Assembly: GCF_011761945.1 (NCBI RefSeq)
Contig: NZ_JAASQV010000001.1
Coordinates: forward strand, 186,001-250,000
Length of the DNA stretch: 64,000 nt
Source: Sphingomonas leidyi
GTDB taxonomy: Bacteria; Pseudomonadota; Alphaproteobacteria; Sphingomonadales; Sphingomonadaceae
Direction: 5' to 3'
Below are positions 1 to 8,858 of the stretch, piece after piece (the first letter of the stretch is position 1; every line of letters starts with the position of its first letter). The position numbers and the translations under genes are program-made. Below the pieces are notes generated by a model, which saw only the letters and a list, made by a program, of their open reading frames with translations, had not been told where the DNA came from and did not search any database.

Positions 1-955
1 TGATCGGCAGCGACAGCATCTGCAGCTCGCGCTGGGTGGAGGTCAGCGCGCCGATGCTGAGGAACATCGCGCCGAGCAGCATGTAGGACATGGTGAAATA
101 GGCAATGAACAGCAGCGCATAGGTTGGCGCGCCGATCGCCGCGACCAGGCTGGGGAAGCTGCCCGCGATCTCGGGCGGCAGCAGCCGGGTCGCGTTGATG
201 ATGATCGTCGCCCAGAACAGCACGAACAGCACCGCGGCGCCGAACATGCCGATCAGCTTGCCGAAGAACACGCTTTCCAGCGGCACGGCCGCGGCCAGGA
301 TCTCGATCACCTTGTTCGAGCGCTCCTCGGCCATGGTGCCCACTGCCTGGCCCGAGAGGAACAGGGTGAGGAAGAACATCGCGAACACGCCGATCGAGGC
401 GGCCTGGCCGCGCCCACTGGGCGAGCCCTGGCCGCGCTTCACCACCGTCTGGGTGACGGTGCTGGTGGGGGCGGCGCTGCCCAGCTTCTGCGCGCGCAGG
501 CTCTGCTCGGCCAGCTGCGAGAGGAACTGCGCCTCGGTCCAGCCGCGGCTTGCATAGAGCACCTCCGGCTTGTCGAGCGGGCCATAGAGCACCGCCGCGG
601 TATCGACCTTGTCGTTGTCGAAATAGGCGCGCGCCTGGGCGGCGGGGTCGCCGGTCGGCGCCTCGATCGTGAGCGGGGGCGGCATCAGCTCGCTCTTCTT
701 GGGAAAGAGCTTGCGCAATTGCTGGTCGGTCTCGATCAGCGTCGGCGCCTGGGCGGGCGGCGCGATCACCACCATCCGCATCTGCGAATCGTCGCCGACG
801 ATCGACTGGGCGCCGATCCCGCCGACCGTGCCGAAGCCGATCATCAGCACGGGGGCGAGCAGGAAGAGCAGGAAGGTGGGCGTGAACACCGTGGCGGTGA
901 AGTCGCGGCGCGCGACGGTGAGCGCCTGGCGCAGCATGCGCGAAAACTTGCTCAC
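1..955 (-). CDS. ABC-2 type (NatB-like) exporter permease, 3' end cut by window
   Basis: Inner-membrane permease half of an ABC exporter, of the sodium/drug type. Reading leftward from a GTG at 955, the first residues are MSKFSRMLRQALTVARRDF, followed by a membrane segment at about residues 24-45. A long non-membrane loop comes next, and then a cluster of membrane helices from about residue 190. The hallmark MAEERSNKVIEI of ABC-2 permeases lies near residue 208, just before those helices. The GTG overlaps the TGA of the upstream ATPase gene by 4 bp (GTGA), so the two are translationally coupled. The C-terminus lies outside the window. The substrate cannot be told from the sequence. Confidence 0.85.
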   Translation of the reverse strand, partial: MSKFSRMLRQALTVARRDFTATVFTPTFLLFLLAPVLMIGFGTVGGIGAQSIVGDDSQMRMVVIAPPAQAPTLIETDQQLRKLFPKKSELMPPPLTIEAPTGDPAAQARAYFDNDKVDTAAVLYGPLDKPEVLYASRGWTEAQFLSQLAEQSLRAQKLGSAAPTSTVTQTVVKRGQGSPSGRGQAASIGVFAMFFLTLFLSGQAVGTMAEERSNKVIEILAAAVPLESVFFGKLIGMFGAAVLFVLFWATIIINATRLLPPEIAGSFPSLVAAIGAPTYALLFIAYFTMSYMLLGAMFLSIGALTSTQRELQMLSLPI

Positions 956-1878
956 GCCGCTTCCTCCTGATCCACAAGGGCATCCGCGCCGACGATCCGG
1001 ACAAAGGCGTCGTGCAGCCCCGGCCGCTCGATCGACAGGCCCGAGACGCCGTAGCCGCCGTCGATCAGCTTCACGAGCAGCGATTCGACGCCGCCGGCGG
1101 GCAGGGTGAAGCGCCAGCCATCGCCCTCGCGCTCGGCATCGGCGGGAAGCAGCGCGCGCGCACCCTCGACATTGTGGTGCGGCGTGTAGTGCGCCTTCAT
1201 CGGCAGCGTCGCCCGGGCGTCGTTCACGGTGCCTTCGAAGCGCACCTTGCCGCCGGCGATGATCGAGAGCCGGTCGCACAGCCGTTCGGCATGGGCCATG
1301 ACATGGGTGGAGAAGAGGATCGTCGCGCCGCGATCGCGCTCGGCACGGATCAGCTTCTCGAGCTTCTCCTGGTTGACCGGATCGAGACCGGAGAAAGGCT
1401 CGTCGAGCACCAGCAGCTCGGGCTCGTGGACCACCGATCCGAGCAGCTGGACCAGCTGCGCCATGCCCTTGGAGAGCTTGCGGATCTTCTCGTCCTTGGC
1501 ATGGCCGAGACCGGCATTGTCGAGCAGCGTGTCGGCGCGCTTGCGCCCCGTCGCCCAGGGCAGGCCGCGCAGCGCGCCCATGAAGGCGATGGCCTCGCGG
1601 CACTTCATGTTGGGATAGAGGCCGCGCTCCTCGGGCAGATAGCCGACCAGGTCGCTGGCGTCGCGCGGATGGGCGCGGCCCAGCATGTTCCGATCGCCCT
1701 CGTCCGGCTCGATGATGCCCAGCAGCATGCGCAGCGTCGTGGTCTTGCCGGCGCCATTGGGGCCGAGCACGCCATAGACGAGCCCCTTGGGAACCGCGAT
1801 GTCGACGCCGTCGACGACGCGCCGATCTCCGAAATATTTGACGAGTCCCCGGGCGCTTACGGCCAATTCGCCAGACAA
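952..1878 (-). CDS. ABC transporter ATP-binding protein (NatA-like)
   Basis: Cytoplasmic ATPase that powers the adjoining permease. About 308 residues from a TTG start at 1878, preceded by GGAG at a good distance. An ATG at 1986 would add an unconserved arginine/proline-rich stretch and overlap the divergent queG start, so I prefer the TTG. Walker A (GPNGAGKTTT, about residues 39-48), an ABC signature in the variant form LSKGM, and Walker B with LVLDEPFSGLDP are all visible, followed by a C-terminal domain of about 80 residues. It is the first gene of a two-gene operon. The 80 bp between 1879 and 1958 must hold divergent promoters for it and queG. Confidence 0.88.
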   Translation of the reverse strand: MSGELAVSARGLVKYFGDRRVVDGVDIAVPKGLVYGVLGPNGAGKTTTLRMLLGIIEPDEGDRNMLGRAHPRDASDLVGYLPEERGLYPNMKCREAIAFMGALRGLPWATGRKRADTLLDNAGLGHAKDEKIRKLSKGMAQLVQLLGSVVHEPELLVLDEPFSGLDPVNQEKLEKLIRAERDRGATILFSTHVMAHAERLCDRLSIIAGGKVRFEGTVNDARATLPMKAHYTPHHNVEGARALLPADAEREGDGWRFTLPAGGVESLLVKLIDGGYGVSGLSIERPGLHDAFVRIVGADALVDQEEAA

Positions 1879-1958
1879 AAGAGCGTCTCCGTCGGTGTCT
1901 CGGCCAGGCCGGGAGCGGGCTGGTGCCGTAAACTGCGGAAACGTGGTAGCGGGTCCGC

Positions 1959-3005
1959 GTGGAACAGCACAAGCCATTGGAAGCACGAATAAAGGCCAAA
2001 GCGGCGGAAATCGGGTTCGCCGATTGCGGGATCGCGCGCGCCGACGCCGCGCCGAAGACCGCCGAGCGGCTGCGCCAATGGCTGGAGGAGGGGCGCCACG
2101 GCTCGATGCTCTGGATGGAGGAGCGCGCGCACCACCGCGAGCGCCCGGCCGGGCTGTGGCCCGAGGTGAAGTCGGTGATTTCGCTCGGCATGAGCTATGC
2201 GCCGCGCACCGATCCGCTCGCCCTGGCGGGGGAGGGCGAGGTCGGCCGCATCTCCACCTATGCCCAGGGTGCCGATTATCACGACGTGATGAAGCGGCGG
2301 CTGAAGGAGCTGGGCCGCTGGCTGGTCGGCGCCGCGCCCGGCACGGAACTCAAGGTGTTCGTCGATACCGCGCCGGTGATGGAAAAGCCGCTGGCCGAGG
2401 CGGCGGGGCTGGGCTGGCAGGGCAAGCACACCAATCTGGTGAGCCGCACCCATGGCAGCTGGCTGTTCCTCGGCGCGATCTACACCACGCTGGAGCTGGC
2501 GCCCGATGCGCCGGTGCGCACCACTTGCGGCAGCTGCGATGCCTGCCAGACGGCCTGCCCGACCGATGCGTTCCCGGCACCCTATCGGCTCGATGCGCGG
2601 CGCTGCATCTCGTACCTGACGATCGAGCACAAGGGGCCGATCCCCGAGGAATTCCGCACGGGGATCGGCAACCGCATCTATGGCTGCGACGATTGCCTGG
2701 CGGTGTGCCCCTGGAACAAGTTCGCGCGCGCCGCCCAGGCGAACCTGGCCTTCGCGCCGCGTGCGGAGCTGACCGTGCCGGCACTGGCGGACCTGCTCGC
2801 GCTCGACGATGCGGGGTTCCGCGAAGTGTTCTCCGGCTCGCCGATCAAGCGGATCGGGCGCGACCGCATGATGCGCAACTGCCTGATCGCGGCCGGCAAC
2901 AGCGGCAGCGCGGCGCTGGTCGCGCCGGTGCGCGCGCTGCTCGACGACCCTGACGAGACGGTGCGGGAGGCGGCCGCCTGGGCATTGACGAGGCTGGCCC
3001 CATGA
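1959..3005 (+). CDS. queG: Epoxyqueuosine reductase QueG
   Basis: Cobalamin- and iron-sulfur-dependent enzyme that reduces epoxyqueuosine in tRNA to queuosine, the last step of the pathway. The protein has 348 residues from a GTG start ([20 protein letters not shown]), which is the usual family length. Two ferredoxin-type cysteine clusters are visible: [12 protein letters not shown] near residue 190 and [13 protein letters not shown] near residue 245. The C-terminal part (about 285-345) looks like the HEAT-like repeat of the family ([26 protein letters not shown]). The gene is divergent from the ABC exporter. tgt and queA, the other queuosine genes seen here, lie about 27-37 kb away. Confidence 0.95.
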   Translation: MEQHKPLEARIKAKAAEIGFADCGIARADAAPKTAERLRQWLEEGRHGSMLWMEERAHHRERPAGLWPEVKSVISLGMSYAPRTDPLALAGEGEVGRISTYAQGADYHDVMKRRLKELGRWLVGAAPGTELKVFVDTAPVMEKPLAEAAGLGWQGKHTNLVSRTHGSWLFLGAIYTTLELAPDAPVRTTCGSCDACQTACPTDAFPAPYRLDARRCISYLTIEHKGPIPEEFRTGIGNRIYGCDDCLAVCPWNKFARAAQANLAFAPRAELTVPALADLLALDDAGFREVFSGSPIKRIGRDRMMRNCLIAAGNSGSAALVAPVRALLDDPDETVREAAAWALTRLAP

Positions 3006-3093
3006 ACTGTCCCCCCGGCGATGATTTCCTGGGGACAGGAAGCATCCGACAGCGATTATCCCAGCTCCACGCCGATCCCCCGCTCTCCCACCG

Positions 3094-3257
3094 TCCTCCC
3101 CGCGCAGGCGGGGATCCAGAGCCAGGTGCGGAGCGGAGAGGGGCGAGCCCGTCCTTTCCGGACGGCGTTCGCGTGGTGGTGCCGATATCCCGCATCACCC
3201 TGGATCCCCGCCTGTGCGGGGATGACGGGGTTTGCCGGATGAGTCTCTACCCTGGAT
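3094..3257. repeat. Pair of inverted REP-like palindromes
   Basis: Two hairpin units face each other. Around 3096-3124 there is CGTCCTCCCCGCGCAGG followed by CGGGGATCCAG. Around 3200-3230 its mirror, CTGGATCCCCGCC-TGTG-CGGGGATGACG, appears. The right flank (GGGTTTGCCGGATGAGTCTC, 3227-3246) matches the flank of the copy at 8859-8961. The arrangement resembles a BIME, that is, paired REP sequences. It fills most of the 262-bp gap between queG and the convergent lipoprotein gene; I see no gene here. Confidence 0.7.
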
Positions 3258-3267
3258 CAGCGCCAGA

Positions 3268-3651
3268 TCACCGTCCGCCGCTGAGCGCCGCCACGCAGCT
3301 TGCCTCGTCGATCGGGCGGCCGTCGCGCTGGCGGGCGTCGATATGCGTCACCACCGGCTCGCCGCGCTTCTGGGGATAGAGATAGGTGTCGAGCACGCAG
3401 ATCGGCCCGGCGAACTGGAGCTTGCGGGCAGTGCCCTCGCTCATGTCGAGCTGGGGCTTGCCGAAGCGCGCGATCAGCCCGGGCGCGGTGGCACCCCGCA
3501 ACGCGCCGAGATTGGCGGGCAGCCCCGCGGCCGGGCTCGGCGCGGGCCGGGCGCTCGGCACCGGGACATAGCCGGCGCGCGGCGGGGGGATCACGCCGCC
3601 TTCGCCACAGGCGCCGAGCGCCAGCATACCGATCAGGACTAGTCTCTTCAT
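3268..3651 (-). CDS. Small lipoprotein of unknown function
   Basis: 127-residue protein beginning MKRLVLIGMLALGACGEGG. It has a short signal peptide with a lipobox ending at Cys15, so it is probably a membrane-anchored lipoprotein. A proline-rich linker (about 20-45) leads to a conserved-looking domain with GLIARFGKPQLDMSEGTARKLQF and a pair of cysteines (ICVLDTYLYP and EASCVAAL) that could form a disulfide. The ATG overlaps the TGA of the upstream EI24 gene (ATGA), so the two are coupled. The domain is often seen in sphingomonad lipoproteins, but I cannot assign a function. Confidence 0.75.
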   Translation of the reverse strand: MKRLVLIGMLALGACGEGGVIPPPRAGYVPVPSARPAPSPAAGLPANLGALRGATAPGLIARFGKPQLDMSEGTARKLQFAGPICVLDTYLYPQKRGEPVVTHIDARQRDGRPIDEASCVAALSGGR

Positions 3652-4340
3652 GCCCGCCTCCCGCGGTGGAATGCATGGGTGGCCATCGCGGCTCCGAGTA
3701 CCGGGGCGACCAGGTTCAAAATCGGGACGAGGAACAGCGCGGTGCCCGCCGCGCCCAGCGCGAAGCGGCCGACGCCGGTCCGCCGCCGCCAGCCGCGCAG
3801 TTCGTCGCGCCGCATGTGCCGCGCCGCGACCATGTCGCCCAGGTCGCGGCCGAGCAGCCAGCTGTTGACCAGGAAAAAGGCCAGCGCCGTGCCCACGCCG
3901 GTGACGAGCAGGATCAGATAGAGCGGCGAGAGCAGCAGGTTCACGCCGATCAGCCGCAGCGCCGAGCCCAGGCCCATCGCCAGGGCGCGGCCAAGGGGCA
4001 GGTCGTGCGCCCGGGCATGGGCGCCGGGATAGTGTTTCCTCTCCACCGCGGCGACGACTTCGTCGGCGAAGATGCCGATCACCGCCACCGCGATGGCGCG
4101 GAACATCAGCCAATGGGCGACGAGCACGATCAGGATCGTGGCGATGTCGGCAAAGGCGTCCGAGCCGCTCCAGCCCCCCAGCCATGCCGCGATCCCGTCG
4201 GCCAGCGCATGCATGCCGAACCACAGGCCGACGCTCGCCGCGGCGAACAGCACCAATGTCAGGATCACGGACTTGACGAAGACGGCCAGTATCGGCCGGT
4301 CGAACAGCTGGCCCAGCGACAGGAAGAAGGCCTGAATCAT
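3648..4340 (-). CDS. EI24/CysZ-like integral membrane protein
   Basis: 230-residue inner-membrane protein with several long hydrophobic segments (about 18-48, 72-95, 130-165 and 195-215). Sequence features such as SLGQLFDRPILAVFVKSV, PLYLILLVTGVGTALAFFLVNSWLLGRD and NLVAPVLGAAMATHAFHR are typical of the EI24 domain family, which includes the sulfate transporter CysZ. No cys genes are nearby, so a sulfate role is not supported by context. The start is 57 bp from the divergent adenosine kinase start, and the 3' end overlaps the lipoprotein gene by 4 bp. Confidence 0.8.
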   Translation of the reverse strand: MIQAFFLSLGQLFDRPILAVFVKSVILTLVLFAAASVGLWFGMHALADGIAAWLGGWSGSDAFADIATILIVLVAHWLMFRAIAVAVIGIFADEVVAAVERKHYPGAHARAHDLPLGRALAMGLGSALRLIGVNLLLSPLYLILLVTGVGTALAFFLVNSWLLGRDLGDMVAARHMRRDELRGWRRRTGVGRFALGAAGTALFLVPILNLVAPVLGAAMATHAFHRGRRA

Positions 4341-4396
4341 TGCATCCTCTATTGCCCGCCACTAGGGCGTCCGCGCAATCTTTTTGGAGCACCAGT

Positions 4397-5395
4397 TTGA
4401 CCAGCCCGACTTATGACGTCGTCGCCATCGGCAACGCGATCGTCGACATCCTCGCCCAGGCCGAGGACAGCTTCATCGAGGAGATCGGCGTCGCCAAGGG
4501 CTCGATGCAGCTCATCTTCTCGCCCGAGGACGCCGATGCGCTCTATGCCAGGATGGGCCCGGGCCGCGAGATCTCGGGCGGTTCGGCGGCGAACACCGTG
4601 GCGGGCATCGCTGCGCTGGGCGGCAGGACCGCGTTCATCGGCCAGGTGGCCGACGACCAGCTCGGCCAGGTCTTCGCGCACGACATCCGCGCCGCCGGCG
4701 TCGATTTCGACACCGCGTCGCGCGCCGGCCAGCCCGCCACCGCGCGCTGCCTGATCTTCGTCACGCCCGACGGGCAGCGCACGATGAACACCTTCCTCGG
4801 CGCCTCGCAGTTCCTGCCGGCCGCCGCGCTCGACGAGGAGCTGATCGCCAATGGCGCGATCCTGTACCTCGAAGGCTATCTGTGGGACCCCGAAGAGCCG
4901 CGCGCCGCGATGCGCAAGGCGATCGAGATCGCCCGTGCCGCCGGCCGCAAGGTGGCCTTCACCCTGTCCGACGTGTTCTGCATCTCGCGCCATGGCGACG
5001 ATTTCCGCAAGCTGATCGAGGACGGGATGATCGACATCCTGTTCGCCAACGAGAACGAATTGCTGGCGCTGTGCGAGCGCGAGGCGTTCGAGGCGGCGGT
5101 GCAGCACCTGCACGGCAAGGTGCCGGTGCTGGTCGTCACCCGCAGCGAGAAGGGCGCGATCGCGCTGGTCGGCGGCGAGCGGGTCGAGGTTCCGGCCGAG
5201 CCGATCGCCCGGCTGGTCGACACCACCGGCGCGGGCGACATGTTCGCGGCCGGCTTCCTCCATGGCCAGGCCCAGGGCCGCTCGGTGCGGGACTCGCTGC
5301 GCCTGGGCGCGCTCTGCGCCGCGGAGATCATCCAGCACTACGGCGCCCGGGCCGAGGTGGACCTGAAGGAACTGGCCGCCGAGAAGCTGGCCTGA
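4397..5395 (+). CDS. Adenosine kinase (PfkB family)
   Basis: Phosphorylates adenosine to AMP for purine salvage; cytoplasmic. 332 residues from a TTG start at 4397 with GGAG seven bases upstream. Earlier in-frame starts would run into the divergent gene. PfkB marks are present: the N-terminal GNAIVDILA, a GGSAANTVAGIAALGG substrate/cofactor motif near residue 55, and the C-terminal DTTGAGDMFAAGFLHG near residue 278, whose Asp is the catalytic base of the family. Subfamily features such as EFFxxN-like ILFANENELLAL favour adenosine kinase over sugar kinases. A strong hairpin terminator follows. Confidence 0.88.
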   Translation: MTSPTYDVVAIGNAIVDILAQAEDSFIEEIGVAKGSMQLIFSPEDADALYARMGPGREISGGSAANTVAGIAALGGRTAFIGQVADDQLGQVFAHDIRAAGVDFDTASRAGQPATARCLIFVTPDGQRTMNTFLGASQFLPAAALDEELIANGAILYLEGYLWDPEEPRAAMRKAIEIARAAGRKVAFTLSDVFCISRHGDDFRKLIEDGMIDILFANENELLALCEREAFEAAVQHLHGKVPVLVVTRSEKGAIALVGGERVEVPAEPIARLVDTTGAGDMFAAGFLHGQAQGRSVRDSLRLGALCAAEIIQHYGARAEVDLKELAAEKLA

Positions 5396-5438
5396 GCCAT
5401 CCGTTCCTCCCTCCGCCAAGCGGGGGTATTCCAGACAG

Positions 5439-5474
5439 AAAAAGGGCCGGAGGAGCGATCCTCCGGCCCTTTTC
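5439..5474. terminator. Bidirectional intrinsic terminator
   Basis: Perfect 11-bp stem GGGCCGGAGGA (5444-5454), loop GCGA, TCCTCCGGCCC (5459-5469), flanked by AAAAA on the left and TTTT on the right. It can therefore terminate both the adenosine kinase transcript (+) and the convergent permease transcript (-). Confidence 0.9.
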
Positions 5475-5496
5475 TCATGCCCCGAGGGGCGTGGCC

Positions 5497-7038
5497 TCAG
5501 CGGGTGCCGGGCACCGGCGGGTCCAGCTCCTCATAGGCCTCGGGCTCGTGCACGTCGACGATCCCGCGGCCGACATGGCTGCGCGAGCGGCTATAGCCGA
5601 AATAGACCACCAGGCCGATCACTGCCCAGGACAGGAACAGGATGATGCTCTTGTGGTCCAGGCTGACGAACAGATAGAGGCAGCCCAGGATCGCGATCGG
5701 CGCCGTCAGGAACACGAACGGCGTCTTGAACGGGCGCTTGCGGTCCGGATCGGTCTTGCGGATCACCATCACCGCGATCGACACGGCGGCGAACGCGAAC
5801 AACGTGCCCGAATTCGAGATGTTGGCGAGCTGGCCGACCGGGAAGAAGGCCGCGAACAGCGCCACCGCCACGCCGGTGATGATCGTGATCACATGCGGGG
5901 TGTTGAAGGTCGGGTGGATCTTCGAGAAGGCGGCGGGGAGCAGGCCGTCGCGGCTCATCACGAAGAAGATGCGGGTCTGGCCGAACATCATCATCAGGAT
6001 GACCGAGGGCAGCGCCAGGCCGGCGGCGAGGCCGAGCAGGTTGCCGATCTGCGGCCAGCCGATCTCGCGCAGGGTGAAGGCCAGCGCCTCCTTCGAGCAG
6101 ACCACGTCCTTGAAGCCTTCGGCGGCGCGGGTGGCGCACTGGGCGGCGAGCTCGCGGCTGCCCGGCTCGAGCGCATGGCCGGCGGCGTCCATCACGGGCT
6201 GGGTGCTGAGGCCCGGCGCGCCGATCACGCCGGCGGCGACGAGCAGGTAGAAGATGGTGCAGATGGCGAGGCTGCCGATCAGGCCGATCGGCATGTTGCG
6301 CTGCGGGTTCTTGGTCTCCTCGGCCGCGGTGGAGACCGCGTCGAAGCCGACATAGGCGAAGAAGATCGACGCGGCGGCCATCGAGACGCCGATGAAGCCG
6401 GTGGGCGCGAAGGGCGAGAATTGCGCGCCGTTCATCACCGGCACGGCCAGCACGATGAACGCAGTGAGCGCCGTGATCTTGATCGCGACGAGAATGGCGT
6501 TGACGGTGGCGCTTTCCTTGGTGCCGATGACCAGCAGCCAGGTGACCAGGCCGGCGATCAGCATCGCGGGCAGGTTGATCAGGCCGCCGTCGAACGGCCC
6601 GGTGACCAGCGTTTGGGGGATGTTTATGTGGAAGCTGTGCTCGATCAGGCCGACGACATAGCCGGACCAGCCGACCGAGACTGCGCCTGCGGCCACGGCA
6701 TATTCGAGGATCAGCGCCCAGCCGACCATCCAGGCGATCAGCTCGCCCATCACGGCATAGCTGTACGTATAGGCCGAGCCCGAGACCGGGACCATCGCGG
6801 CCATTTCGGCATAGCAGAGCGCGGCGAAGGCGCAGACCACGCCGGCGATGATGAAGCTTACCATCATGCCGGGGCCCGCGCGCTGGGCGGCTTCGGCGGT
6901 GAGAACGAAAATGCCGGTGCCGATCACCGCGCCGATGCCGAGCATGGTGAGCTGGAAAGCCCCCAGCGAACGGTGGAGCGATTTTTTCTCGGCAGTGGCG
7001 AGGATGGCATCGAGTGGCTTTACGCGCCCGAAGATCAT
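5497..7038 (-). CDS. APC-superfamily amino-acid permease
   Basis: 513-residue inner-membrane transporter of the cationic amino acid/polyamine (APA/CAT) branch. The N-terminal helix motif GIGAVIGTGIFVLTA (about 33-47) is the unwound substrate-binding segment of APC carriers. About 12 membrane segments follow, with VGFDAVSTAAEETKNPQRNMP after the sixth, a typical APC cytoplasmic loop. A hydrophilic insertion (about 255-300, with two Cys) lies between later helices. The C-terminal tail HEPEAYEELDPPVPGTR is acidic. The gene stands alone, with a 257-bp upstream gap that contains a palindromic repeat. The substrate is inferred only from family resemblance. Confidence 0.88.
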   Translation of the reverse strand: MIFGRVKPLDAILATAEKKSLHRSLGAFQLTMLGIGAVIGTGIFVLTAEAAQRAGPGMMVSFIIAGVVCAFAALCYAEMAAMVPVSGSAYTYSYAVMGELIAWMVGWALILEYAVAAGAVSVGWSGYVVGLIEHSFHINIPQTLVTGPFDGGLINLPAMLIAGLVTWLLVIGTKESATVNAILVAIKITALTAFIVLAVPVMNGAQFSPFAPTGFIGVSMAAASIFFAYVGFDAVSTAAEETKNPQRNMPIGLIGSLAICTIFYLLVAAGVIGAPGLSTQPVMDAAGHALEPGSRELAAQCATRAAEGFKDVVCSKEALAFTLREIGWPQIGNLLGLAAGLALPSVILMMMFGQTRIFFVMSRDGLLPAAFSKIHPTFNTPHVITIITGVAVALFAAFFPVGQLANISNSGTLFAFAAVSIAVMVIRKTDPDRKRPFKTPFVFLTAPIAILGCLYLFVSLDHKSIILFLSWAVIGLVVYFGYSRSRSHVGRGIVDVHEPEAYEELDPPVPGTR

Positions 7039-7207
7039 TGGATGGTCCCCTCAACGGCGGTTTGTCCCGCCGCCCCTTTTGGATGAAAGCGCGGAGCCTA
7101 GCCGCAAAACCGGGGGAGGCAATGCTTTAGTGCCCGCAAGCTCCGCTTTAGCGCGCGAATGCGGCGAGTCGCCGCGCGGGGACGGGGTGGCGGGAACGAA
7201 TCCCGGC

Positions 7208-7299
7208 CTAGGTTGAGGACTCATTCAGCGAACCCGTCATCCCCGCGCAGGCGGGGATGACGAAGGAAAATCAGATACTTGTTCGGGTTTCCGGCCTAG
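7208..7299. repeat. CTAG-bounded palindromic repeat (copy B)
   Basis: Central perfect palindrome with 12-bp arms CGTCATCCCCGC / GCGGGGATGACG (7235-7246 and 7251-7262) and loop GCAG. The left flank GGTTGAGGACTCATTCAGCG (7211-7230) is the approximate inverse complement of the right flank of the copy at 8859-8961. Both ends read CTAG (7208-7211 and 7296-7299), and the right-hand CTAG provides the stop codon of the SMR gene on the minus strand. Confidence 0.75.
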
Positions 7300-7625
7300 T
7301 GCGCGGTCGCGCGCGAGAAGAGGTTCATCACCAGCACGCCGGCGATGATCAGCGCCATGCCGAGCAGGGCGGGCAAGTCGAGCTTCTGCCCCTGGAACGC
7401 CCAGGCGATCGCCGCGATCAGCACGATGCCGACGCCGGACCAGATCGCATAGGCGATGCCGGTGGGAATCTCGCGCAGCGTGAGCGAGAGGAAATAGAAG
7501 GCGATCGCATAGCCGAGGATCGTGATCGCCGAAGGGAGGAGCCGGGTGAACCCCTCGGACTGTTTCATGAACGAAGTCGCAGTGACTTCGGCGACGATCG
7601 CGACGGCGAGGTTCAGATAGCGCAT
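7296..7625 (-). CDS. Small multidrug resistance (SMR) family efflux protein
   Basis: 109-residue, four-helix inner-membrane protein that works as a dimer and exchanges protons for cationic drugs or guanidinium-type compounds. It starts [21 protein letters not shown]. The essential membrane glutamate (Glu13, AEV) is present, as are [30 protein letters not shown] and the final helix [13 protein letters not shown]. The [12 protein letters not shown] and GIAYAIWSG stretches resemble the EmrE/Qac branch more than guanidinium exporters. The stop codon lies inside the CTAG end of the neighbouring palindromic repeat, so the last residues may have been shaped by its insertion. Confidence 0.88.
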   Translation of the reverse strand: MRYLNLAVAIVAEVTATSFMKQSEGFTRLLPSAITILGYAIAFYFLSLTLREIPTGIAYAIWSGVGIVLIAAIAWAFQGQKLDLPALLGMALIIAGVLVMNLFSRATAH

Positions 7626-7680
7626 GGCGGCGAGGCAAGCAGGCCGCGCCGCCTTTGGCAAGCCGCCCCGTCCCGGCCGC

Positions 7681-8397
7681 TCAATCGTGCGTCTGCACTT
7701 CCCAGGTGGCGTGCAGCACGGTGCGGGTCTTGGCGAGGTGCGCGACGATCGCGTCGAGATCGGCATCCACCGCCCCGGTGCTGACCAGCGTCGCGCGAAT
7801 CTCTACCAGTTCCTCCGATCGCTCGACGATCTCGGTATCGGCCACCGGATAGCGCATCAATTCCAGGTGATCGACGAGCGTATCGCGCAGGGCCGAGGCG
7901 TTGGCCGGATCGGCGGTGAGCGTGACCGAATAGGTCGCCTCCAGCGTCCCGCCGGCCAGCGGGATGCGGTTGATCGCATTCACGACCGGCCGCAACAGGG
8001 TGTTGCCGGCCACCACGAAGAGAGTGAGCGTCGCCGCCTCCGCTGCCATGTCGGTGCCGGCACAGGCCCCCACCGCCGCCGAGCACCAGAGCGTGGCGGC
8101 GGTATTGAGGCCGCGGACGTTCATGCCCTCCTTCATGATCACGCCCGCGCCGAGGAAGCCGATCCCCGAGACGATATAGGCGATCACCCGCACCGCCTCG
8201 ACATCGCCGGCCAGCTTCTGGGCGAGGTCCACGAACGCCGCCGCGCCGAGCGCGACCAGTGCGTTGGTGCGCAGCCCGGCGGTGCGCTGGCGATACTGGC
8301 GCTCGGCACCGATCAGCGCGCCCAGCACCAGCGCGAGCGCGTAGCTGACCAGGCTGTCCAGATAGGATGCGAGATGGAAGGTGTGCAGGAAGTGCAT
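7681..8397 (-). CDS. MgtC/SapB family membrane protein
   Basis: 238-residue protein starting [34 protein letters not shown]. The N-terminal half has four or five membrane helices with the family motifs [28 protein letters not shown] and [14 protein letters not shown]...GLNTAATLW. The C-terminal half (about 150-238) is a soluble ACT-like domain ([26 protein letters not shown]). Family members are linked to magnesium stress and intramacrophage survival in pathogens, but the role in free-living bacteria is unclear. It is separated by only 26 bp from the upstream HIT gene, so the two are probably cotranscribed. Confidence 0.85.
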   Translation of the reverse strand: MHFLHTFHLASYLDSLVSYALALVLGALIGAERQYRQRTAGLRTNALVALGAAAFVDLAQKLAGDVEAVRVIAYIVSGIGFLGAGVIMKEGMNVRGLNTAATLWCSAAVGACAGTDMAAEAATLTLFVVAGNTLLRPVVNAINRIPLAGGTLEATYSVTLTADPANASALRDTLVDHLELMRYPVADTEIVERSEELVEIRATLVSTGAVDADLDAIVAHLAKTRTVLHATWEVQTHD

Positions 8398-8423
8398 GAT
8401 GCCCCCGGATCCGGCGGTTTCGG

Positions 8424-8801
8424 CTAGCGGGCCAGCATCGGGCCGAGCGGCTTGCCGGCGAAGATGTGGACATGGAGGTGCGGCACCTCCTGATGCGCGT
8501 CGAGCCCGGTATTGGCGAGCAGGCGATAGCCCGGCGCCACGAACCCGGCCTCGCGCGCGACCTTGCCGACCGCGCGGACGAAGCCGGCGATCTCCGCCTC
8601 GCTCGCCCGGGCGGAGAAATCGTCCCACGAGACATAGGCGCCCTTGGGAATCACCAGCACATGGTGCGGCGCCTGCGGATTGATGTCGTGAAAGGCGAGG
8701 GCGAATTCGTCCTCGAATATCCTTCGCGACGGGATTTCGCCGCGCAGGATCTTCGCGAAGACGTTCTGGTCGTCATAGGACTGGGTGGCGTCGATGGGCA
8801 T
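8424..8801 (-). CDS. HIT family (Hint-like) nucleotide hydrolase
   Basis: 125-residue cytoplasmic protein of the histidine-triad superfamily, which hydrolyses phosphoramidate or other nucleotide conjugates. The catalytic triad HLHVHIFAG lies near residue 109, preceded by NTGLDAHQEVP. The N-terminal half contains IFAKIL-type FAKILRGEIPSRRIFEDEFALAFHDINP and HHVLVIPKGAY, both characteristic of Hint proteins. It lies downstream of hisE on the same strand, a neighbourhood common in alphaproteobacteria, but here a palindromic repeat sits between the two genes. Confidence 0.92.
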   Translation of the reverse strand: MPIDATQSYDDQNVFAKILRGEIPSRRIFEDEFALAFHDINPQAPHHVLVIPKGAYVSWDDFSARASEAEIAGFVRAVGKVAREAGFVAPGYRLLANTGLDAHQEVPHLHVHIFAGKPLGPMLAR

Positions 8802-8858
8802 GCGCGGCTCCTTCGTTCCGCTCCATACCAGAGCATCGTCGCGGCGGAAGCGAGGATC

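Noticed and set aside
2350..2784. A 144-codon minus-strand frame inside queG
   Set aside because: Arg/Pro/Ser-rich antisense shadow of a gene with both iron-sulfur motifs.
4340..4342. TTG at 4340 as start of adenosine kinase
   Set aside because: It touches the divergent EI24 start and has no ribosome binding site; the TTG at 4397 has GGAG at a good distance.
4882..7086. A 734-codon open frame on the plus strand
   Set aside because: It runs antisense to the well-supported amino-acid permease and shows only Arg/Gly/Ala/His-rich composition typical of high-GC shadow frames.
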